Assembly: GCF_900102855.1 (NCBI RefSeq)
Contig: NZ_FMWD01000002.1
Span: forward strand, 408,090 to 472,089
Length of the DNA: 64,000 nt
Direction: 5' to 3'
From: Thiohalomonas denitrificans
GTDB taxonomy: Bacteria; Pseudomonadota; Gammaproteobacteria; Thiohalomonadales; Thiohalomonadaceae
Below, piece by piece: positions 58,732-64,000 of this stretch (position 1 is the stretch's first letter; the number at the start of each line of letters is the position of its first letter). The notes under the pieces are model-generated. The model was not told the origin of the DNA. It made no database searches and saw only the letters and a program-made list of their open reading frames with translations. Position numbers and translations under genes: made by a program.

Positions 58732-59217
58732 ATGAAGGACATGATTCTCCGGTCTGCCTCGCTCGTCTTCCTCTCGCTTTTCTTTGCCACGGCCGCTCCC
58801 GCAGCCTCGGCACCCGACGCAGTCTGGTCGGTAGAAGGAGGGGAGCTCCGCCTGGAGCAGCTGCGCGGCAAGGTCGTCTACCTGGATTTCTGGGCTTCCT
58901 GGTGCGCGCCGTGCCGCAAGTCGTTTCCCTTCATGAACGAGTTGCAGACGCGATATGGCGAACAGGGGCTGGTGGTCGTGGCCGTCAATCTGGACAAGGA
59001 TCGCAAACTGGTCGAGCAGTTTCTTGCCAAATACCCGGCACAGTTTACCGTCGCCTATGACCCAAAGGGGGAAACAGCGGAACGTTTCGGGTTAAAAGGT
59101 ATGCCCAGCAGTTATTTGATCGATCGGGACGGTGAAATACGCCTGTCACACGTCGGTTTTCGGGATGAAGACAGCCGCGAACTGGAGGCGGGCATCCGGA
59201 ATGTTCTGGAACATTGA
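58732..59217 (+). CDS. Periplasmic TlpA-like thioredoxin
   Basis: 161 residues with a signal peptide (1-25) and a TlpA/ResA-type thioredoxin fold. The redox motif WCAPC has C58 and C61, and the cis-proline is in KGMPSS. It should reduce or oxidise disulfides of envelope proteins. It starts the TlpA-DUF4266-DUF3570-ApbE cluster; DUF4266 follows by 21 bp. GGAGCCAACA precedes ATG 58732. A low-GC stretch (58612-58700) before it likely contains the promoter. Confidence 0.9.
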   Translation: MKDMILRSASLVFLSLFFATAAPAASAPDAVWSVEGGELRLEQLRGKVVYLDFWASWCAPCRKSFPFMNELQTRYGEQGLVVVAVNLDKDRKLVEQFLAKYPAQFTVAYDPKGETAERFGLKGMPSSYLIDRDGEIRLSHVGFRDEDSRELEAGIRNVLEH

Positions 59218-59238
59218 GTGGGTTAGAGGAAATTAGCC

Positions 59239-59460
59239 ATGCGCGTAATCATAACGGGCACTGTACTCGTTCTTGCCCTGCTTCAGGGCGGGTGCGCCTT
59301 CGAACCGGTCCAGCCTTGGGAAAAGGATCTGCTGGCGAAAAGGGCGATGCAGCTCGACGGGTATCCGATTGATCAATACCTGGACGATCATATCTATTAC
59401 AGCAAGGAAGGATCGTCCGGTGGACAGGCCGTTGGTGGTGGAGGCTGCGGATGCAACTGA
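59239..59460 (+). CDS. DUF4266 lipoprotein with Cys-Gly-Cys C-terminus
   Basis: 73 residues: a hydrophobic leader (4-18) ending GGC, where the cysteine is probably lipidated although the lipobox (LQGGC) is not canonical. EPVQPWEKDLLAKRAM and LDDHIYYSKEG are typical of DUF4266. The end is a glycine run followed by C70-G-C72-N73, a conserved tail that could bind metal or form a disulfide with TlpA. It overlaps the DUF3570 start by 10 bp. Its function has not been shown as far as I know. Confidence 0.85.
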   Translation: MRVIITGTVLVLALLQGGCAFEPVQPWEKDLLAKRAMQLDGYPIDQYLDDHIYYSKEGSSGGQAVGGGGCGCN

Positions 59461-60686
59461 AAAAAGAGTCCAAATCGGTTCGCGGTGCCCTGGCGCTGGC
59501 GACATGCTCGCTTCTGACCGGGACCTCACAAGGGGTGAATGCCGCCTCCGAGGAGAAGTGGGAAGTCGATTCGGCGGTGCTGCTCTATTCGGAAGGCAGT
59601 GATCGCGTGAGCGTTATTGAGCCGGTGGTTGGCTTGCGTAAGTCTTTGGGCGATGACGAGTACGTCGGAGTACGCCTGGTGGTCGACACCCTGACCGGAT
59701 CATCACCAAACGGTGCGATTCCGACGGACGAGGTGCAGACTTTCACCACGCCTTCGGGCAATTCCAGCTACACCGCGGGGCCCGGCGAGACACCGCTTGA
59801 CCCGACGTTTCGGGATACCCGCGTCGCACTGAGCGGCGAATGGGAGAAACCCTTGAGCGAGCGCCTCAAGGGTATCTTCTCGGCCAACTTCTCCACCGAG
59901 CATGATTACCAGTCCGCGGGAATTTCCGCGACGCTGGCGCGCGACTTCAACAACCGCAACACCACTCTCTCGGCAGGGGCTTCCTTCAGCCAGGACACCA
60001 TCGAACCGGAGGGTGGGGCACCGGTCGGGCTGACCCCCATGCCGGCATTCCCCGACGTGAAGGAGACGCAAAGCACCAGCGAGGACAAGACCGTGTCCGA
60101 GCTTCTGCTGGGTGTCACCCAGGTCGTGAACCGACGCACCCTCATGCAGTTCAACTACACCTACGGTATTGATGACGGCTACCTTAGTGACCCCTACAAG
60201 CTGCTCAGTGTCACTGATGGCGCAGGGGACGTGACCGGCTACCTCTACGAGAATCGTCCCGACGAACGTAGCCGGCAGACCATCTTTTGGCGAACCTTGC
60301 ATCATTTGTCCGACGATGTGGCTGACGTCTCCTACCGCTATTACTGGGACGACTGGGATCTCAACTCCCATACCCTGGACCTGCGTTACCGGCACGAGCT
60401 GGGCAGCGGGCACTACCTGCAGCCCCATGTGCGCTGGTACAAGCAGAGCGCCGCCGAGTTCTATCATTTCAAGCTGGATGAAGGGAACATTCCGACCTAT
60501 GCGAGTGCCGATTATCGTCTTGGCAACATGACGACGAACACATTCGGCCTGAAATATGGCGTTGCATCGAGCGACAAGCAGGAATACAGCGTGCGCCTTG
60601 AATACATGACCCAGTCAGATGACGACGGCGAATTCGAGGATGTCGACGCGGTGCTCCTACAGGCAAATTATTCCTTCCTGTTCTAA
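59451..60686 (+). CDS. DUF3570 outer-membrane-type protein
   Basis: 411 residues. A signal sequence (about 1-32) is followed by alternating aromatic/polar beta strands and the C-terminal LLQANYSFLF, ending in phenylalanine as outer-membrane beta barrels do. Residues 79-85 read D-T-L-T-G-S-S, close to the ApbE flavinylation motif D-x-x-(T/S)-G-A-(T/S), and the family usually has DALTGAS here. ApbE being encoded next door makes T82 a candidate FMN site. It is coupled to DUF4266 by overlap. A hairpin follows at 60696. Confidence 0.85.
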   Translation: MQLKKESKSVRGALALATCSLLTGTSQGVNAASEEKWEVDSAVLLYSEGSDRVSVIEPVVGLRKSLGDDEYVGVRLVVDTLTGSSPNGAIPTDEVQTFTTPSGNSSYTAGPGETPLDPTFRDTRVALSGEWEKPLSERLKGIFSANFSTEHDYQSAGISATLARDFNNRNTTLSAGASFSQDTIEPEGGAPVGLTPMPAFPDVKETQSTSEDKTVSELLLGVTQVVNRRTLMQFNYTYGIDDGYLSDPYKLLSVTDGAGDVTGYLYENRPDERSRQTIFWRTLHHLSDDVADVSYRYYWDDWDLNSHTLDLRYRHELGSGHYLQPHVRWYKQSAAEFYHFKLDEGNIPTYASADYRLGNMTTNTFGLKYGVASSDKQEYSVRLEYMTQSDDDGEFEDVDAVLLQANYSFLF

Positions 60687-60695
60687 CTCAGACAA

Positions 60696-60719
60696 AGGCG
60701 CGGCTCGTCAGCCGCGCCT
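60696..60719 (+). terminator. Hairpin after the DUF3570 gene
   Basis: AGGCGCGGCT (60696-60705) pairs perfectly with AGCCGCGCCT (60710-60719), loop CGTC, ten bases after the stop, followed by CTCCTTT. It may lower transcription into apbE or only attenuate it; the ApbE start is 17 bp away. Confidence 0.6.
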
Positions 60720-60735
60720 CTCCTTTCACCAGCTT

Positions 60736-61644
60736 ATGACTGAAGCACCTTCACTCACCCGCACCAAGGACCATTGGCTCGGCCGCTTCCAGGCCATGGC
60801 CAGTCCTTGCGAAATCCTCATGGATGTTGATGATCGACGGCTGGCCCGGCGATTACTCGCTATCGCACAGGCCGAGGCCTCCCGTATCGAGCACAAATTC
60901 AGTCGCTATCGGAAGGACAGCGTGATACAGCGGATCAACCACTCGGATGGGCAGCCGGTGGTAGTCGATGAAGAGACTGCGGCCCTGCTCGACTATGCGA
61001 ATCAATGCTACGAGTTGAGTGAAAGCCGGTTCGATATTACATCGGGTGTTCTACGAAGGGTGTGGCGTTTCGATGGCAGTGACCGCATCCCCAGCGCTGA
61101 CGAGGTGGCGAACATCCTGCCGCTCATCGGCTGGCACAAGATTACCTGGCGGCGGCCGGAGATCACCGTGCCGCCCGGTATGGAGATCGACCTCGGCGGG
61201 ATCGGTAAGGAATACGCGGTCGACCGCACGGCGCGTCTGATCGCCGATCAGAGCGATGCCAGCATACTGGTGAACTACGGTGGCGACCTCTACGTGAACA
61301 CTCCTCGGCGCAACGGCTGCGGCTGGTTTGTTGGTGTCGAAAACCCGGCCTCCTCCCCGCAGTTGGCCGAAGGCAGCAAAAGCATCCACCGGTTCGAGTT
61401 GCGGCATGGAGGCTTGGCCACCAGCGGCGATTCCCGCCGCTACCTCCTTGCGAACGGCATTCGCTACAGCCATATCCTCAACCCCGCCACCGGCTGGCCA
61501 ATCGAGGATGCGCCGCACTCTGTCACCGTCGCCGCCGCGACCTGCACGGAGGCCGGCCTACTCGCCACCTTTGCCATGCTGCAGGGCGCCCAGGCAGAAT
61601 CTTTCCTGCGCACCGAAGGCGTGCAGTATTGGTGCGTGTGCTAA
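60736..61644 (+). CDS. apbE: FAD:protein FMN transferase ApbE
   Basis: Transfers FMN from FAD to a threonine of target proteins. 302 residues. Family motifs include ASPCEI, FDITSGVLR, DLGGIGKEYAVD and HILNPATGWP with the metal/FAD-binding histidine. It lacks an obvious signal peptide or lipobox, unlike many ApbE, so the site of action is open. The start at 60736 (MTEAPSL) has no strong ribosome-binding site. It is the last gene of the TlpA-DUF4266-DUF3570 cluster; no RnfG, NqrC or FMN-bind substrate is in the window. Confidence 0.9.
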   Translation: MTEAPSLTRTKDHWLGRFQAMASPCEILMDVDDRRLARRLLAIAQAEASRIEHKFSRYRKDSVIQRINHSDGQPVVVDEETAALLDYANQCYELSESRFDITSGVLRRVWRFDGSDRIPSADEVANILPLIGWHKITWRRPEITVPPGMEIDLGGIGKEYAVDRTARLIADQSDASILVNYGGDLYVNTPRRNGCGWFVGVENPASSPQLAEGSKSIHRFELRHGGLATSGDSRRYLLANGIRYSHILNPATGWPIEDAPHSVTVAAATCTEAGLLATFAMLQGAQAESFLRTEGVQYWCVC

Positions 61645-61742
61645 TCCGCAGCGCAGTTCGTTCAGATGAACAACTTTCCCGAGAATCACAATTCTGGTGA
61701 GGTGTTCGAGATTGCTTGCCGTGCATATGGCACCCGCAATCA

Positions 61743-61832
61743 CCAACGAAGTCAGGCAGGCGACGCAAAAAGGAATGGCGCTGGGGAAACGACCGATTCA
61801 AAGAAGAAATGGAGAAACCTAGTCGCTGGTGA
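61743..61832 (+). pseudogene. Relic of a RAYT (REP-associated tyrosine) transposase
   Basis: The frame of 61743-61832 reads PTKSGRRRKKEWRWGNDRF then KEEMEKPSRW and a stop. The WGNDRFKEEME part looks like the C-terminal tail of RAYT-type IS200-like transposases, where GNERFKEEIE is common. The rest of the protein is absent. It suggests past transposon activity between apbE and hemG. Confidence 0.35.
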
Positions 61833-61919
61833 ATAACCGCACTGAAGCCCAGAACACCCGACAGCGGTAACGACGTGGATTTTTGATCTGCCCCCCAATC
61901 TCCTTTGACCCTGTCTCCT

Positions 61920-62450
61920 TTATTCCATTTTCCCGATAAGACGCCCAAACGCCTCAACCTGCTCCCAATCTGTAAATTCAACCACTGCCTTGGGATCGGT
62001 AGGTCCTTTTGTCATCCACATTATTAGCCGTATCATCTGCCGGTCCCAAAAATGGTATTTGGGATAATTAATCTTCCCGGCAAAAACCGTCACTTCTTTC
62101 GGTTTCCATTTAATTTGCTTCAGAAATTTCCGTAAATATGGATTGGTTTCTGGTCTATTTTTGTCCGGCTTACGGGCGACGACATTTACCGAAAAAAAAG
62201 CATTCGACTTGCTTTCGAGCTCGTTCCGATTTTTTTCTATAAACTTGTAAACCTGCTTGCTGTGTTTCCCGTAGCGGATACTTGCCCCAAGGATTATTTT
62301 ATCAAACCTGTCCAGGTCGATATCCGGCTCATCATCAATAGAAATCAATGTAACCTGATGGCCTTGCTGCTTGATCACCTGCCGCAGCCTAACGGAAATT
62401 TCCCGTGTATGGCCGTCTGTTGTTGAATAGGCAATCAAGATTTCGGACAT
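61920..62450 (-). CDS. hemG: HemG-type protoporphyrinogen dehydrogenase / flavodoxin
   Basis: 176-residue flavodoxin-fold protein. FMN-phosphate loop STTDGHT (near residues 9-15), GASIRYGKH and ARKPDKNRPETNPYLRKFL are marks of menaquinone-dependent HemG, which converts protoporphyrinogen IX to protoporphyrin IX. The long KEVTVFAGKINYPKY segment fits. GAGGGACGA before ATG 62450. By eye it is clearly AT-richer than most of the window and lies between transposon traces, so recent transfer is likely. It complements hemB and ctaB. Confidence 0.9.
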   Translation of the reverse strand: MSEILIAYSTTDGHTREISVRLRQVIKQQGHQVTLISIDDEPDIDLDRFDKIILGASIRYGKHSKQVYKFIEKNRNELESKSNAFFSVNVVARKPDKNRPETNPYLRKFLKQIKWKPKEVTVFAGKINYPKYHFWDRQMIRLIMWMTKGPTDPKAVVEFTDWEQVEAFGRLIGKME

Positions 62451-63089
62451 TCGTCCCTCATTCCTTCTTTCTTTCTCCACATATCGAGTGGCTAACCTGC
62501 GCCGCTTGGAACCTCACTGCGAAGCACCGCATCACTTCCGGCGTCGAGTTGAGCGGATTGTGAGTAGACGATCACCTGGGCACCCATCCCAACCATCGCC
62601 ATCCTCGCCTTCCTGAGAGTCAGTAACTCCTCACTGCTATGAAGGAATAGATGCCACTCCCAAACCAAGTCAAGCCCTCGTCTCGATCGAGGCCACCCCA
62701 TTACCACTGCATCGGCTGCTGCATTGCCAGTCATGGCAATGCAGCAGCATTTTTCTTTGCTTCTTATGATGGCTGTCCGTATCCCCAAAAAATGACCGAA
62801 CAACCCGCCTTTGCCGCCGGTGGTGCATCATTAATCTTGTTAGAAATACGATTTTAGACCAGAAATGGGGCTTTTAAGCCAAAAATAGGTTCATTTTCAA
62901 TCTATAAAATCTTTATATTCAATGTGTTGCAGTGGTCCGACCCCACTGTTCACTGTTCCCTTTTTTGGGTCAAGGCTGTAGGAAAACACCTACAGCGAAC
63001 TCGGAAAAGCCTGACAGACGTGCCACGCCCGTTTTCGGCATAATTCGGCTTGTTAGGAGAAGAAACCCAAAAAGGAGAGTTTGGTAGAC
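62451..63089. other. 639-bp region without a credible gene, transposon-scarred
   Basis: Upstream of hemG. It contains a strong orphan terminator (62715-62759), an AT-rich stretch around 62830-62935 and an 8-bp stem GCTGTAGG/CCTACAGC (62975-62996). Motifs such as GGTCCGACCCC (near 62935) resemble REP/RAYT-associated termini. Longer frames here have no recognisable homology. Confidence 0.5.
62715..62759 (+). terminator. Strong orphan rho-independent terminator
   Basis: GCTGCTGCATTGCCA (62715-62729) pairs perfectly with TGGCAATGCAGCAGC (62734-62748) around GTCA, then ATTTTTCTTT. This 15-bp stem with T-run points rightward. No plus-strand gene lies upstream within 1 kb except apbE (ends 61644), so it may end a noncoding RNA or a decayed gene. 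Confidence 0.8.
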
Positions 63090-63284
63090 ATGGACTATCG
63101 GCAACTCGACAATCTTACCCCTGATGAACTGCGCCAGGACATCCGGTACGTTCAGGGGCTCATCCGAAAGGCCGAGGCCGAGGGCTCAGCCGATGCTTTA
63201 GCGGCCAAGAACCTGTTTCTCCAGCTGATTGCCCGCCTGAAGCGGGAGGTGGCCGAAGCCGAAAAGGTGCAGGTAGCTAGTTAA
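63090..63284 (+). CDS. Small uncharacterised helical protein
   Basis: 64 residues, rich in Leu, Ala, Glu, Asp, Arg and Lys, with DNLTPDELRQDIRYVQGLIRKAE and a second helix, probably a helical hairpin or coiled coil. AAAAAGGAGA (63068-63077) is well placed for ATG 63090; a TTG at 63081 is possible. I do not recognise a family. It stands alone between transposon remnants. Confidence 0.55.
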   Translation: MDYRQLDNLTPDELRQDIRYVQGLIRKAEAEGSADALAAKNLFLQLIARLKREVAEAEKVQVAS

Positions 63285-63556
63285 ATGGCAGGGCCTGCGG
63301 GGGCGATGACGTCAGCCCCTTTGTTCTGTGGCATGTTGACCACCGTGGAAGAGTCACCTTTGCCCAACAGGTGCGGCAAGGCGCTTGACCACTGCCGATC
63401 GGCCGGCTGTTTGCATAGCTTGGCCTCCACGGGGTTGAGTTCGACATAGCGAACAGTGGATAACAGATACGATTCGTCCATCACGAACGAATGAAAGCGC
63501 TCGTGCCATAAATGGCCGCGCCAGCCATTGCGAAAGTTATACTGCACCAAGGGCAT
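63281..63556 (-). pseudogene. Truncated RAYT/IS200-like transposase
   Basis: The 91-residue frame has GWRGHLWHERFHSFVMDE and the Tyr-containing RYVELNPVEAKL (about residues 37-48), both standard in the C-terminal half of REP-associated tyrosine transposases. The N-terminal half with the HxH metal motif is missing. The last 40 residues diverge after QWSSALPHLL. It overlaps the end of the 63090 gene by four bases on the opposite strand. Confidence 0.75.
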
Positions 63557-63651
63557 TTTGATGTAAGTCTACCGCGCTCTGCCATCGGCCCGATCGCTAA
63601 CGACCAAGCTCACCCGTCGTGAGCCGCGCAGGGGCATGCAATCGGGTGGAC

Positions 63652-63678
63652 CTGAATTCAACCAATAAGTGCAACGCC
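63652..63678. repeat. Probable inner terminal sequence of the IS30-family element
   Basis: CTGAATTCAACCAATAAGTGCAACGC (around 63652-63677) has the ATTCAACCAAT...GCAACGC pattern common at IS30-family ends and lies just outside the transposase stop. The opposite end is outside the window, so the inverted repeat cannot be confirmed. Confidence 0.5.
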
Positions 63679-63690
63679 CCCCTTCATCGC

Positions 63691-64000
63691 TTATGCGACC
63701 ATCAGTTCGATGGGCGCTTTGTAGCCGAGCCGCTTTCGTGGTCTCAGGTTGAGCTTATTCTCGACCTCCTGGATCTGCTCTTTGCTGATCTTGGAAAAAT
63801 CGGTTCCCTTCGGGAAATATTGCCTGATCAGCCCGTTCGTGTTTTCGTTCGTTCCACGCTCCCAACTATGATACGGCCGTGCAAAGTAGACATCACAGCC
63901 AAGCTGTTCGGTCACCACGGGGTGGTGGGCGAACTCACTACCGTTGTCGAGCGTCAGCGTTTCGACCTGACCAAGCCACGGGCCGAGGGCGGAAACGATC
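63691..64000 (-). mobile_element. IS30-family transposase (3' part; continues past window)
   Basis: Reading inward from base 64000 the frame runs ...LTLDNGSEFAHH... then CDVYFARPYHSWERGTNENTNGLIRQY and ends at 63691. The aspartate in TLDNGSEF and the glutamate in WERGTNENTNGL are the second D and the E of the IS30 DDE triad. The N-terminal part is beyond the window. A free-standing start inside would omit the D. Confidence 0.93.

Noticed and set aside
62492..62803. 103-codon minus-strand frame upstream of hemG
   Set aside because: No start context, no homology, and it runs through the strong terminator hairpin.

Overview
The window is 64 kb of a high-GC gammaproteobacterial chromosome. This rests on the order ftsE-ftsX-rpoH at the left end, a bioB-bioF-bioH-bioC-bioD operon with BioH inside it, a non-zinc HemB, a giant NAD-dependent glutamate dehydrogenase, and lineage-typical envelope proteins (TIGR04211-type SH3 protein, DUF3570/DUF4266 pair). 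A relative of the Chromatiales/Ectothiorhodospiraceae fits best, but rank below class is a guess. No rRNA, tRNA or CRISPR array was seen.

Layout. 1-2.6 kb: cell-division ABC module ftsEX and the heat-shock sigma gene rpoH, whose promoter is built into a CIRCE operator. 2.7-7.5 kb (minus strand): complete biotin operon, read away from comF; a candidate BirA operator overlaps the bioB promoter. 8.3-8.75 kb: a gap filled with palindromic repeats. 8.75-12 kb: a class I flavin disulfide reductase, a DUF302 protein and a DUF3179 protein. 12-16.8 kb: zwf, a GH15 glucoamylase/trehalase and two small four-helix membrane proteins that look like diverged paralogues. 16.9-26.4 kb: hemB, sodC, an orphan ParA, ubiD, a YkgJ-type cysteine protein, a hemerythrin, a Lon-like protease, a zinc metalloprotease and a glycerophosphodiesterase. 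26.5-37 kb: a 7TM hybrid histidine kinase, several exported proteins (Ig-like, lytic transglycosylase, Sel1/SH3, SH3/coiled coil, PRC barrel, lipoproteins), a DEAD-box helicase and a Mug-type glycosylase. 37-54 kb: two orphan PAS/GAF histidine kinases and a catabolic set (aminotransferases, amidase, succinate-semialdehyde dehydrogenase, GabT-like enzyme, tartrate/malate-type dehydrogenase, NAD-glutamate dehydrogenase) that could feed amides, GABA and glutamate into the TCA cycle. 54.2-56.9 kb: oxidase assembly genes ctaG, SURF1 and ctaB with a short CoxB-like membrane hairpin but no oxidase subunits. 57-61.6 kb: a PilJ-domain protein, a lipoprotein, and a tight TlpA-DUF4266-DUF3570-ApbE cluster. 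61.6-64 kb: an AT-richer, transposon-scarred end with a HemG-like flavodoxin, RAYT transposase remnants and an IS30-family transposase that runs off the window.

The most promising uncharacterised system is the TlpA-DUF4266-DUF3570-ApbE cluster at 58.7-61.6 kb. The DUF3570 protein carries D79-T-L-T82-G-S-S, which resembles the ApbE flavinylation motif, so it may be a flavinylated outer-membrane protein working with a Cys-Gly-Cys-tailed lipoprotein and a periplasmic thioredoxin. Other points worth checking are the CIRCE element on rpoH, a 268-bp MITE (TA duplications included) whose edge creates the stop codon of the GabT-like gene, a perfect FNR box at 32.8 kb, and an orphan strong terminator at 62.7 kb.
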